The notes under the pieces were generated by a model. That model searched no databases and was not told the origin of the DNA. It saw nothing but the letters and a program-made list of their open reading frames with translations. Shown here piece after piece: positions 8,310 through 19,778 of a stretch of 64,000 nt of DNA (position 1 is the stretch's first letter; each line of letters starts with the position of its first letter). Position numbers and translations under genes: made by a program. Source of the DNA: CBDDKU01 sp965230375 (lineage in GTDB: Bacteria > Bacteroidota > Bacteroidia > Flavobacteriales_D > Cryomorphaceae). Location: the NCBI GenBank assembly GCA_965230375.1, contig CBDDKU010000016.1:1-64000 (forward strand). Reading direction: 5' to 3'.

Positions 8310-9620
8310 TCAACGGTTATAGTCAATCATAAACTCAACGATTGGCGAAGTGAACTTCCAGGTATTAAGTATTTGACCGTTTGGAGCGAAGGCATATAGT
8401 TCCTGGTCTTCCCAACCGTATATAATCCCGTTGAGGTCATCGTAAAGCATTCTATTCGGATTCCTGTCAGTTGGCAATACGACTGTGCCGCCATTGCCAT
8501 AGTTGTATCGGTACATCCCTTCATCGGTACTAAATATGAACACTCCTTGTTCTATCTCAATTACTGATTTGAGTGATTCATCAGGTCTCGAAAACACCTG
8601 AGAGAGAAGCTCAGTGGTCTTATTGAAAATAGACAGCACTGTAGAAGAACCGCTTTGCCAAACGAACTCTTCATTGAAGGACTTGCGGGTTACAAGTTTC
8701 GCCTCGCCGGCTAGGGTGACAGACGATGCCAGCAAGCCCGCTTGAGTGTAGTAGGAAAGCACTTCAATTTGTGAAGTGACTTCACCTTCAGGAACGAAGT
8801 AGTTGTCTTCATCCGGAAATACAGCATGCGGCTCAAATCCAAACTGGGTGTTTGGGACATTAACACCAAAAGCATTTTTATCTAGCACTCTGAATGAAGG
8901 TTCTTCTTGAAGTAGGTAAAACTCTTCTCTAGGCCGATCGTATTGCAAGCCAAGAAAGTACGGTGAAGAAATCGTACCCAGATTGGGGTAAGAACTCACC
9001 ACGTCAAACTCTTCCGTTTCATAGAATGTGGCATCACCAAGTGTTCCACCACAGATTCCAAAAATATCTTGACGGTAATTTAATGCTGCTCCAGTGGCAT
9101 CGAGATTAAACTCCCTAATCGGCTCCCAGGTAGTAAGGCTCTCACTTTCGTGAAGCGTTGCAAGATTTGTTTGTTTAGTTACAAGAAAATACCTTTCGAC
9201 CTCACGTGGAATTGGATTGATCTGTATTTGCTGATAGTCTGACCCCACATTCTCACCATCACTTGCGCGCATTACAAAATAGTACTGTCCACCATTGATC
9301 AATGGCTCATCAAGAATATATGTCGTTCCAAAATTTACTGTAGACCCAGAAAGAAAGAAGCGTTGGGCTTTCACTGCCACTTCATAGTCTAAAGTCTCAA
9401 TAGAAAGTTCTACGAAAACGATTTGATTATTGTCTGTTATCGTTCCCGATACTTCAAATGTATCGATGGCTGAAAATACGTCGAACTCCATTGGCTCACT
9501 CATTCGTACACGGGGTGACTCCGTATCTTCATCATCCTTACACCCTTGAAATGAGAGGAGTAGAAGAGACAAACCAAACATATACACAAGTGTTAAAAAC
9601 GCACTTTGAAAACTTTTCAT
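8310..9620 (-). CDS. Lipoprotein of unknown function
   Basis: The 436-residue product starts with a lipoprotein signal peptide: a hydrophobic stretch followed by the lipobox LSFQGC with the cysteine at about residue 27, then an acidic KDDEDTE segment typical of lipoproteins exported to the surface in Bacteroidota. Residues 40-130 look like an immunoglobulin-like beta-sandwich (FEVSGTITDNNQIVFVEL...FVMRASDGEN). The rest is rich in beta strands with periodic YDxx/GxxYxY elements, which suggests a beta-propeller. No catalytic motif is recognised. It diverges from dnaB and converges with accA. Confidence 0.82.
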   Translation of the reverse strand: MKSFQSAFLTLVYMFGLSLLLLSFQGCKDDEDTESPRVRMSEPMEFDVFSAIDTFEVSGTITDNNQIVFVELSIETLDYEVAVKAQRFFLSGSTVNFGTTYILDEPLINGGQYYFVMRASDGENVGSDYQQIQINPIPREVERYFLVTKQTNLATLHESESLTTWEPIREFNLDATGAALNYRQDIFGICGGTLGDATFYETEEFDVVSSYPNLGTISSPYFLGLQYDRPREEFYLLQEEPSFRVLDKNAFGVNVPNTQFGFEPHAVFPDEDNYFVPEGEVTSQIEVLSYYTQAGLLASSVTLAGEAKLVTRKSFNEEFVWQSGSSTVLSIFNKTTELLSQVFSRPDESLKSVIEIEQGVFIFSTDEGMYRYNYGNGGTVVLPTDRNPNRMLYDDLNGIIYGWEDQELYAFAPNGQILNTWKFTSPIVEFMIDYNR

Positions 9621-9660
9621 ATCCGTTAAGTAATTACCTTCGCCCCCCCTTTTTCAATAC

Positions 9661-9668
9661 TATCTTTG
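9661..9668 (+). promoter_or_regulatory. Predicted -7 box immediately before dnaB
   Basis: TATCTTTG fits TAnnTTTG exactly and ends only four bases before the dnaB ATG. If active, transcription would start at or very near the start codon, giving a leaderless or nearly leaderless mRNA. Confidence 0.5.
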
Positions 9669-9672
9669 AACC

Positions 9673-11214
9673 ATGGATGAAATTTCGCAAAAATTAGGCG
9701 AAGGCCGAAGAGCCAAACGTGGAGCTTTTCCTAATCAAAACAATGATCTAGGAAAAATCCCCCCCCAAGCAGTAGATTTAGAAGAAGCTGTATTGGGTGC
9801 GCTTATGTTGGAAAAAGAAGCGGTAAATGACGTTATCGACATCTTAAAGCCAGTTTCGTTCTACAAAGACACACACCAGAAAATATACGCGGCGATTCAA
9901 GAACTCTTCCAACGGTCAGAGCCCATTGATATTCTGACAGTGACTGCGGAGCTCAGGAAGCGTGGAGAACTGGAACTGGTAGGTGGTGCCTACTACATCA
10001 GCTTCTTGACAAACCGCGTAGCCAGCTCTGCAAACATCCAATATCATGCTCGAATCATTTCTCAAAAACACATTCTGAGAGAATTGATTCGCATTTCTTC
10101 TGACACCATCCGCGATGCGTACGAAGAGAGCACCGATGTTTTCGAACTCCTTGATAAAGCGGAGCGTGATCTTTTTACGGTAGCTCAAGGGAATATTCGT
10201 AAGGACTATGATACCATGGGCGACGTGCTTAAACAAGCGATTGAAAGCATTGAAGCTGCAAAGAAGAACAGCGATGGTGTAAGTGGGGTACCTACTGGTT
10301 TTACGGCGCTAGACCGGGTTACTTCGGGTTGGCAAAAATCCGACATGATTATTATCGCTGCTCGTCCGGGTATGGGTAAGACGGCCTTTGTGCTGTCCAT
10401 GGCTCGAAATATGGCCGTTGATTTCAACGTACCAGTTGCGGTCTTCTCACTTGAGATGGCATCTGTGCAGCTCGTCAATCGTTTGATTTCTGGTGAAACG
10501 GGTATCAAAGGTGAGAAACTCAGAAAGGGAACCCTGGAAGATCACGAGTTTACCCAATTGCACACTCGAATTAAGAAACTCGCTAAAGCCCCGATCTACA
10601 TCGATGACACACCTTCTCTTTCCGTTTTTGAATTGAGAGCGAAGGCCAGACGACTAAAATCGAAGCACAATATTCAGTGTATCATCATCGACTACCTTCA
10701 GTTGATGACGGCAGGAAGTGATAAGGGAAACCGTGAACAAGAAATCTCGACCATTTCGCGTTCTATTAAAACGATTGCAAAAGAACTGAACGTGCCTATT
10801 CTTGCCCTATCACAGTTGAGTCGTGCCGTGGAAACACGTGGAGGAGACAAAAAGCCTATGCTTTCTGACCTTCGTGAATCTGGTGCAATTGAGCAGGATG
10901 CAGATATCGTTTCTTTCATTTATCGCCCTGAGTACTATGATATCACTCAGGATGAAGATGGAAACTCGATGATGGGAGTTGGTCAAGTCATCATAGCTAA
11001 GCACCGAAATGGTGGACTAGAGACTGTTTCTTTGAAGTTTATCAAAGAATTCGCGAAATTTGATAATCTCGATGTAGCCTTTGGAGAACCAAATGGTTTG
11101 CCTGGGGCTGGAAGTGATTATGATCAGTTCAACACCATAACGATGCAATCGAGAATGAATGAAGATGGCAGTGACCATTTCTCGAATGACACAGATGATG
11201 ACGCACCTTTTTAA
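9673..11214 (+). CDS. dnaB: Replicative DNA helicase
   Basis: DnaB is the hexameric 5'-3' helicase that unwinds DNA at the replication fork. The 513-residue protein has the N-terminal helical domain (about residues 30-135, DLEEAVLGALMLEKEAVNDV), a linker, and the RecA-like C-terminal domain with Walker A RPGMGKT at 231-237, Walker B IIIDYLQLM and the ESGAIEQDADIVSFIYRPEYY segment. No intein interrupts it. The acidic tail (DGSDHFSNDTDDDAPF) follows. The downstream secreted-protein gene starts inside its last 20 bases, so the two are probably co-transcribed. Confidence 0.97.
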   Translation: MDEISQKLGEGRRAKRGAFPNQNNDLGKIPPQAVDLEEAVLGALMLEKEAVNDVIDILKPVSFYKDTHQKIYAAIQELFQRSEPIDILTVTAELRKRGELELVGGAYYISFLTNRVASSANIQYHARIISQKHILRELIRISSDTIRDAYEESTDVFELLDKAERDLFTVAQGNIRKDYDTMGDVLKQAIESIEAAKKNSDGVSGVPTGFTALDRVTSGWQKSDMIIIAARPGMGKTAFVLSMARNMAVDFNVPVAVFSLEMASVQLVNRLISGETGIKGEKLRKGTLEDHEFTQLHTRIKKLAKAPIYIDDTPSLSVFELRAKARRLKSKHNIQCIIIDYLQLMTAGSDKGNREQEISTISRSIKTIAKELNVPILALSQLSRAVETRGGDKKPMLSDLRESGAIEQDADIVSFIYRPEYYDITQDEDGNSMMGVGQVIIAKHRNGGLETVSLKFIKEFAKFDNLDVAFGEPNGLPGAGSDYDQFNTITMQSRMNEDGSDHFSNDTDDDAPF

Positions 11215-12481
11215 AACCGTAATACTCAGAGCTACTCTTCTCGCAGCTTTTTCTTTGATTGGAATTTCATCATTTGGAGCTAAGATCCTTATCCCGATGG
11301 ACGATCGGCAGGAGAATCACCTTAAAGCATATGGGATAGCCTATTGGGTACTGGATAATAATATAGAAGTACGTTGGTTACTAAACTATCGTGGAGGTAG
11401 CTTTATGATAGACCAGTATAAGGCTATCGAAGAAGAGTGTGTCATTCGTGGCGTTTCATATCAAGTCATTGCAGACGTCCAGGCTCAAGGAATTTTGGCT
11501 GAAATAGCCAATCCAGAGGTCAATATGGAAACGGTAAAACTCGAGCAAGCTCCTAAAATTGCAGTCTATTCTCCATCTTCCAAAATGCCTTGGGATGATG
11601 CAGTGACCTTGGTCATGACTTATGCTGAGATACCATATGATGTGATCTACGACCGGGAGATAATCAATTTAGAGCTTCACAAGTACGATTGGCTTCACCT
11701 TCACCACGAAGACTTTACGGGGCAGTACGGAAAATTCTATAGGAGCTACAAAAATGCTGCTTGGTACCAACAGCAAGTACGAGATGCCGAAGCTGAAGCC
11801 GCCGATATGGGCTTCGCAAAGGTAAGCCAGCTCAAGCTTGCCGTAGCTCAGAAAATTCAGGAATATACGGCCGGTGGCGGCTTCTTGTTTACGATGTGCT
11901 CTGGTACAGATTCCTACGACATTGCCCTTGCGGCCCAGGAAACCGATATTTGCGAGAGCATGTACGATGGGGACCCCGCAGACCCAGCGGCCCAATCGAA
12001 GCTCCATTTTCATCACACCTTTGCGTTCGAGAACTTTATTTTAGAAAAGGACCCCTTGGTGTATGAGTTTTCTAGTATCGACGCCACAGATATTCACAAC
12101 AAGACTCCGCAGCTTCAAGATTTCTTTACTCTTTTTGATTTTTCAGCAAAATGGGATATCGTCCCTACTATGCTGGTCCAAAATCACCAGTCAGTGGTGA
12201 AAGGCTTTATGGGGCAAACCACCGCTTTCAAGAAGCAGTATGTCAAGAAGAACGTCATCATAATGGGTGAGAGTAAAACTCAAGGCACGGTCAAATACAT
12301 TCACGGTAATTTTGGAAATGGCCAGTGGACGTTTTATGGAGGACACGATCCAGAAGATTACCAGCACCGTGTTGGCGATCCGCCTACAGATCTGAATCTA
12401 CATCCAAATAGCCCGGGATATCGGCTGATTTTGAATAATATTCTCTTCCCTGCCGCAAAGAAGAAGCATCAGAAGACTTGA
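11195..12481 (+). CDS. Secreted conserved protein, GATase-like fold suspected
   Basis: The product (about 428 residues) has a signal peptide ending near FSLIGISSFGA. Two adjacent ATGs at 11195 and 11198 are the likely starts; both lie inside dnaB. The mature protein begins KILIPMDDRQENHLKAYG, which I associate with Bacteroidota proteins often labelled 'asparagine synthetase B'. That label is not supported: there is no Ntn amidotransferase cysteine at position 2 and no ATP-pyrophosphatase loop. Instead, a glycine-rich strand-turn, GGGFLFTMCSGTDSYD with a cysteine near residue 235, resembles the nucleophile elbow of class I glutamine-amidotransferase or ThuA-like folds. Function is unknown. Confidence 0.75.
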   Translation: MMTHLFKTVILRATLLAAFSLIGISSFGAKILIPMDDRQENHLKAYGIAYWVLDNNIEVRWLLNYRGGSFMIDQYKAIEEECVIRGVSYQVIADVQAQGILAEIANPEVNMETVKLEQAPKIAVYSPSSKMPWDDAVTLVMTYAEIPYDVIYDREIINLELHKYDWLHLHHEDFTGQYGKFYRSYKNAAWYQQQVRDAEAEAADMGFAKVSQLKLAVAQKIQEYTAGGGFLFTMCSGTDSYDIALAAQETDICESMYDGDPADPAAQSKLHFHHTFAFENFILEKDPLVYEFSSIDATDIHNKTPQLQDFFTLFDFSAKWDIVPTMLVQNHQSVVKGFMGQTTAFKKQYVKKNVIIMGESKTQGTVKYIHGNFGNGQWTFYGGHDPEDYQHRVGDPPTDLNLHPNSPGYRLILNNILFPAAKKKHQKT

Positions 12482-12496
12482 TACTTTTCAAGAAAG

Positions 12497-13120
12497 TTAT
12501 TCGAAGAGTTCAATAAAGTCGGTCTCATCAACTTCAAAATCGAATCTACCAGAGTACACTGTAGTAGGGTTTAAATCATCATCAAAGTCAAACCCGAAGG
12601 TTCCCGAAATAATGACTTCATCGTCATCCTTCCACTCAACGTGTCGCACAAAGAGCTTTCCCTTTCCTTGCCTTTCGATCAATGAATTCAAATCATTTAC
12701 CGAGACTTGGCCAAAGCTGTTTTCACCATCCAATATGATTTCCTTTCCATTTAGGGAAAAAAGGTCTTCCAAATCGCTTAGAACGTAATCAGCCAGATAA
12801 AATCCAACGCTCCTTGAGTCTAGATCACCCCCAACGCTAATCGTTCCTTCTGAAATTGACATTAGTGTTCCTGTTCCTTCTGAATTTGTCGCGAACAATA
12901 ATTCTTCCCGTTCGCTTACTCCATCATTACTCGTATGGTAAAGGTAGTACTTGGCTGCGACCCAAACAGCACCATCAACATAGGCACCAGCCGTATTGGC
13001 TCCTTCTTCAGAGTATTGTGGAAGCCTTGGATCAACAGGATCATAGATAAAAACATGATCATCTTCCGTACATCCGGCCAGTAAAACTGATAGAATCAGA
13101 ATGCTGAATAATTTCTTCAT
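12497..13120 (-). CDS. Lipoprotein of unknown function (DUF6252-like)
   Basis: The true start is probably the ATG at 13120, which gives a compact lipoprotein signal (MKKLFSILILSVLLAGC, lipobox cysteine at residue 17) and an ATGA overlap with the upstream gene's stop. The mature domain starts with AGAYVDGAVWVAAKYY, the 'small beta domain with a tryptophan after VDG' pattern I associate with DUF6252 proteins; this match is from memory and only suggestive. The protein is acidic and predicted all-beta. It is the second gene of a two-gene minus-strand unit. Confidence 0.78.
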   Translation of the reverse strand: MKKLFSILILSVLLAGCTEDDHVFIYDPVDPRLPQYSEEGANTAGAYVDGAVWVAAKYYLYHTSNDGVSEREELLFATNSEGTGTLMSISEGTISVGGDLDSRSVGFYLADYVLSDLEDLFSLNGKEIILDGENSFGQVSVNDLNSLIERQGKGKLFVRHVEWKDDDEVIISGTFGFDFDDDLNPTTVYSGRFDFEVDETDFIELFE

Positions 13121-13788
13121 TTGTTCAGGAATTGATATCGAAAAGAAAACTCTATTCTCCATGAGTATAAATCGCGTTGCTTTTGTCCAAATTCCCCGTA
13201 ATCTTCAATCGGGGTAAATTCTAACAGCGGCACAAACCAAAAAGTAGCTTTCGTTCCGAACGAAAAATTCTCATCAACGCAATATCTCGCTTCAAGAAAC
13301 AATCCCACATCAAAACTGCGATAACCTTTCCCTAAACGATTATCATCATCTGGATCAAGAAAAACAGAATAATCAGGATCCTGGAATAGCGCATAAGTAG
13401 CTATGGAAACACCACTTCCTAGCTTAAAATGCTCATTGGGTTTAAAATGACCCTGAATCGATAAGGATGGGCCAAGAAATCTGTACAGATAAGAAGTACC
13501 CTCCACTTGTAATGTCATCTTCCTGTAGAATAGCCCTATATCAGTACTCAACTCATAGCTTTTCCGATTTAAGAAAATCCACCCTATGGTAGGACTGCTA
13601 GCTGGCCCTCTTTGCGTGAGGTCAAAATCAAGACTTTCCGTCCTATAAAAGTCGTAGTGAACTGGAAAATTAATGTACATCTGTGCTTTAACAGTTGTAC
13701 ATAACAGCAAGGCACCCAAAATCAACAATGAGTGAAACAAGTGTTTCAGCGGTGAACTACAATTTGGTTGTTTGTTAGGTGAATCCAT
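13117..13788 (-). CDS. Putative outer-membrane beta-barrel protein
   Basis: The 223-residue product carries an N-terminal signal peptide with a hydrophobic core (LLILGALLLCTTVKAQ, cleavage near residue 36) and a long polar head. The mature part alternates polar and hydrophobic residues and ends in an aromatic residue-rich strand (YSWRIEFSFRYQFLNK), typical of small outer-membrane beta-barrels; phrases such as FGTKATFWFVPLLEFTP look like strand-turn units. No specific family is recognised. It overlaps the lipoprotein gene downstream by four bases (ATGA), so the pair is likely to act together in the envelope. Confidence 0.7.
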   Translation of the reverse strand: MDSPNKQPNCSSPLKHLFHSLLILGALLLCTTVKAQMYINFPVHYDFYRTESLDFDLTQRGPASSPTIGWIFLNRKSYELSTDIGLFYRKMTLQVEGTSYLYRFLGPSLSIQGHFKPNEHFKLGSGVSIATYALFQDPDYSVFLDPDDDNRLGKGYRSFDVGLFLEARYCVDENFSFGTKATFWFVPLLEFTPIEDYGEFGQKQRDLYSWRIEFSFRYQFLNK

Positions 13789-13973
13789 CTTCTCATTTTC
13801 TGAAAGATAAGAATTCTAACAGTACTTGCCTTGATGGGAAAGTATTCATAATAAGAATCCTATTGGAATAGGAACCATCATTGTAAAATTTAGTCAGAGT
13901 AAGCGGTACTGCTCACGAGGAATTTATGCCTAGGTATCATGGGCCACGAATGAATACTCGGCTTCCAAATTCA
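13789..13973. other. Intergenic region, nothing recognised
   Basis: Between the start of the envelope-protein gene and the degenerate 5S copy. A TATCTTTC (one mismatch to TAnnTTTG, minus strand) lies about 15 bases before the gene start and could be its -7 box. Nothing else stands out. Confidence 0.4.
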
Positions 13974-14084
13974 GCCACAAAAAAAACCCAACTCTAAAGA
14001 ATTGGGGTTTTAAAAAATTGGCGACGACATACTCTCCCGGAAATCCAGTACCATCTGCTCCGCCTTAGGCGGATTAACTTCTCT
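13974..14084 (-). pseudogene. Degenerate copy of the 5S rRNA 3' part with terminator
   Basis: This stretch repeats 14205-14310, which is the 3' half of the intact 5S gene plus its terminator. Identity is nearly complete across the terminator and the 5S 3' end up to CCATCTGC, and resumes at TTAACTTCTCT. Between these, 10 bases of normal 5S are replaced by 15 bases that form a perfect 6-bp hairpin (TCCGCC-TTA-GGCGGA, 14059-14073). Sequence similarity ends at 14084, so the 5S 5' half is missing. It is read in the same direction as the operon, downstream of the main terminator, and looks like a leftover of unequal recombination or of a tandem duplication. Confidence 0.85.
13985..14010 (-). terminator. 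Second-copy terminator after the 5S remnant
   Basis: It nearly duplicates the terminator at 14215-14240, with one base lost from the C/G arm, followed on the minus strand by a run of T. Confidence 0.7.
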
Positions 14085-14204
14085 TATGATCTCACAAATG
14101 GTAAATAAAATAGAATCATGACTTTCCAAGTATGCGGAATACAGCATACACAAACGTCTCAAATAATATCAACAGGCTTCGGAAACGCCAAGACCAAAAC
14201 CATG
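14085..14204. other. Spacer between the two 5S copies
   Basis: Unique sequence of 120 bases between the intact 5S terminator and the remnant. I see no ORF with coding character, tRNA or promoter box in it. Confidence 0.5.
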
Positions 14205-14214
14205 GCCACAAAAA

Positions 14215-14240
14215 AACCCCAACTCTAAAGAATTGGGGTT
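14215..14240 (-). terminator. rRNA operon terminator
   Basis: On the minus strand the stem AACCCCAA / TTGGGGTT (8 bp) is followed by TTTTTTTG. It lies about ten bases after the 5S 3' end. Confidence 0.88.
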
Positions 14241-14248
14241 TTAAAAAA

Positions 14249-14354
<106 letters not shown>

Positions 14355-14370
14355 AGTTGTAAATAAGGTA

Positions 14371-14387
14371 TGACGTATTGGTTAAGC

Positions 14388-14398
<11 letters not shown>
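14371..14398 (-). other. 3' arm of the pre-23S processing stem
   Basis: TGACGTATTGGTTAAGCTAA and the bases after it are almost the reverse complement of 17210-17237. The long stem formed by the two arms brackets 23S rRNA and is the usual RNase III target in pre-rRNA. Confidence 0.8.
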
Positions 14399-17209
<2,811 letters not shown>

Positions 17210-17219
<10 letters not shown>

Positions 17220-17237
17220 TACTAAACCAATACGTCA
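17210..17237 (-). other. 5' arm of the pre-23S processing stem
   Basis: On the minus strand this reads TGACGTATTGGTTTAGTAAT and onward; it pairs with the arm at 14371-14398 with few mismatches. It overlaps the last bases of the boxA-like element. Confidence 0.8.
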
Positions 17238-17243
17238 AAGAAC
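17235..17243 (-). promoter_or_regulatory. boxA-like antitermination element before 23S
   Basis: GTTCTTTGA on the minus strand is identical to a nine-base word in the 16S leader (19279-19287). In well-studied bacteria boxA (TGCTCTTTAACA type, NusB-S10 site) is present both in the leader and in the 16S-23S spacer; position and sequence fit that role. Confidence 0.6.
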
Positions 17244-17266
17244 GTGTTCTGAACGAATTCAGACAG

Positions 17267-17338
17267 TAATGTTTACGGAATCGAACCGTTTACCCTTCCG
17301 AATTGCTTCGGACTGCTCTTCCATTGAGCTATACATCA
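17267..17338 (-). pseudogene. Degenerate tRNA-like element in the 16S-23S spacer
   Basis: On the minus strand these 72 bases have a nearly perfect tRNA frame: D arm GCTC-AATGGAA-GAGC, an anticodon-like stem TCCGA/TCGGA, and a T arm ACGG-TTCGATT-CCGT with the invariant TTCGA. The acceptor stem (TGATGTA with AACATTA) has one mismatch and one G-T. The anticodon loop is only six bases (AGCAAT) with an extra base before the stem, and base 33 is not T, so no anticodon can be assigned with trust; GCA is the nearest reading. It has no CCA. It is either a decayed third spacer tRNA or a tRNA-like structure used in processing. Confidence 0.6.
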
Positions 17339-17434
17339 TATTTTAATTGTGATGCTGAACTTTTTCAGTCATCAATATTGTACAATTTGAGTCCAGTTGC
17401 CGCGAAGAGGCGCGGCAACCGAAATTCTCTAAAG

Positions 17435-17508
17435 TGGAGAATATCGGAGTCGAACCGATGACCTCCTGCGTGCAAGGCAGGCGCTCTAGCCAGCTGAGCT
17501 AATTCCCC
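17435..17508 (-). tRNA. tRNA-Ala (TGC)
   Basis: Cloverleaf on the minus strand: acceptor GGGGAAT/ATTCTCC, D arm GCTC...GAGC, anticodon stem CCTGC/GCAGG with loop CTTGCAC (anticodon TGC), and T arm with GGTTCGACTCC. CCA is not encoded. Placement in the 16S-23S spacer is standard. Confidence 0.96.
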
Positions 17509-17519
17509 ATTTCATGCGG

Positions 17520-17593
17520 TAGTCCTGAGCAGACTTGAACTGCTGACCCCTACATTATCAGTGTAGTGCTCTAACCAACTGAGCTACAGGACT
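17520..17593 (-). tRNA. tRNA-Ile (GAT)
   Basis: Cloverleaf on the minus strand: acceptor AGTCCTG/CAGGACT, D arm GCTC...GAGC, anticodon stem CTACA/TGTAG with loop CTGATAA (anticodon GAT), T arm with GTTCAAGTC. It is the first tRNA after 16S, 11 bases from tRNA-Ala. Confidence 0.96.
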
Positions 17594-17620
17594 AGATAAA
17601 ACTGAGTCAATCAAATTGTA

Positions 17621-17657
17621 TATGTAATAGCGAGCCGAGATCCTGTTTTCACCAGGT
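17621..17657 (-). other. 3' arm of the pre-16S processing stem
   Basis: The segment from TATGTAATAGCGAGCCGAGA to ACCAGGT is close to the reverse complement of 19232-19275 in the 16S leader. The two arms enclose 16S rRNA as an RNase III-type processing stem. Confidence 0.75.
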
Positions 17658-17663
17658 ATTTCT

Positions 17664-19190
<1,527 letters not shown>

Positions 19191-19200
19191 TAAAATTGGA

Positions 19201-19216
19201 TGTTCTTAAAAGAACA
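19201..19216 (-). other. Dyad in the 16S leader
   Basis: TGTTCTTAAAAGAACA is a seven-base inverted repeat with two central bases, 11 bases before the 16S 5' end. It would form a short hairpin between the processing stem and the mature rRNA. Confidence 0.5.
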
Positions 19217-19231
19217 AAAATTGTGAGTTTG

Positions 19232-19275
19232 ACCTGGTAAATTAACAAGGATCTTGGCTTGCTGCTATTACAATA
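19232..19275 (-). other. 5' arm of the pre-16S processing stem
   Basis: Pairs with 17621-17657; shared blocks on the minus strand include GTAATAGC, AGATCCT and ACCAGGT with small internal loops. Confidence 0.75.
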
Positions 19276-19278
19276 TTT

Positions 19279-19287
19279 TCAAAGAAC
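19279..19287 (-). promoter_or_regulatory. boxA-like antitermination element in the 16S leader
   Basis: GTTCTTTGA on the minus strand, exact copy of the spacer element at 17235-17243, located between the promoter array and the 16S processing stem, where boxA is expected. Confidence 0.6.
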
Positions 19288-19328
19288 TTTTTCTTTATTT
19301 CTTGGCACTTCCCGTTAAAACGGGAGCG

Positions 19329-19357
19329 CAAAGGTAATCACTTTTTTCACTTTCCAA
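19329..19357 (-). promoter_or_regulatory. rRNA promoter P1
   Basis: -7 box TACCTTTG (19336-19329) with a -33 TTG 18 bases upstream. Just downstream is the dyad CCCGTT-TT-AACGGG (19311-19324 on the minus strand), which spans the expected start site. Confidence 0.78.
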
Positions 19358-19403
19358 GCTTTTTCAAAAACTTTTTTTTGAACCCGCTTTTCAAATGGGA
19401 GCG

Positions 19404-19436
19404 CAAAGGTAATGATAATCTTTTTACTCCTGCAAA
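19404..19436 (-). promoter_or_regulatory. rRNA promoter P2
   Basis: -7 box TACCTTTG with -33 TTTG, spacer 21 bases. The following GCGCTCCC is identical to P1; the dyad is weaker. Confidence 0.75.
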
Positions 19437-19486
19437 ATTATTTTCGAAATTCTTTTATTCCGAACCGATGTTTTAAAATCGGAGCG

Positions 19487-19516
19487 CAAAGGTAATTAAA
19501 CTTTTTAATCTCCAAA
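19487..19516 (-). promoter_or_regulatory. rRNA promoter P3
   Basis: -7 box TACCTTTG with -33 TTTG, spacer 18 bases. Followed by GCGCTCCGAT and a dyad CCGAT...ATCGG. Confidence 0.78.
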
Positions 19517-19565
19517 CGAACTTTGAAAATATTTTTTTCGCTGCTCGTTTTTAAAAACCGGATGG

Positions 19566-19595
19566 CAAAGGTACAACCTAATTCGAATTCCCAAA
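19566..19595 (-). promoter_or_regulatory. rRNA promoter P4
   Basis: -7 box TACCTTTG with -33 TTTG, spacer 18 bases. Followed by a dyad centred on GTTTTTAAAAAC. Confidence 0.75.
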
Positions 19596-19683
19596 ACAAA
19601 TGTTGAAAAGATTTTGAACTTATTTCGCTGCATTCAGCTGATTTCAGTTCCTTTTCTAACACGCCTTTCGTTCAAAGCGGCTG

Positions 19684-19713
19684 CAAATGTATAGACTATT
19701 TTCATTTACACAA
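19684..19713 (-). promoter_or_regulatory. rRNA promoter P5 (outermost)
   Basis: -7 box TACATTTG with -33 TTG, spacer 19 bases. Followed by an imperfect dyad around GCTTTGAACGAAAGGC. It is the most distant and most divergent of the five units. Confidence 0.65.
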
Positions 19714-19778
19714 TAGTCACATCGAGTTTTTTTTTGATCTTTTTTCGAAACAAAAACATAACACACTGTTAATCTGTC

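Noticed and set aside
11195..12481. Assignment as asparagine synthetase B
   Set aside because: No N-terminal nucleophile cysteine and no ATP-pyrophosphatase motif, and the protein has a signal peptide.
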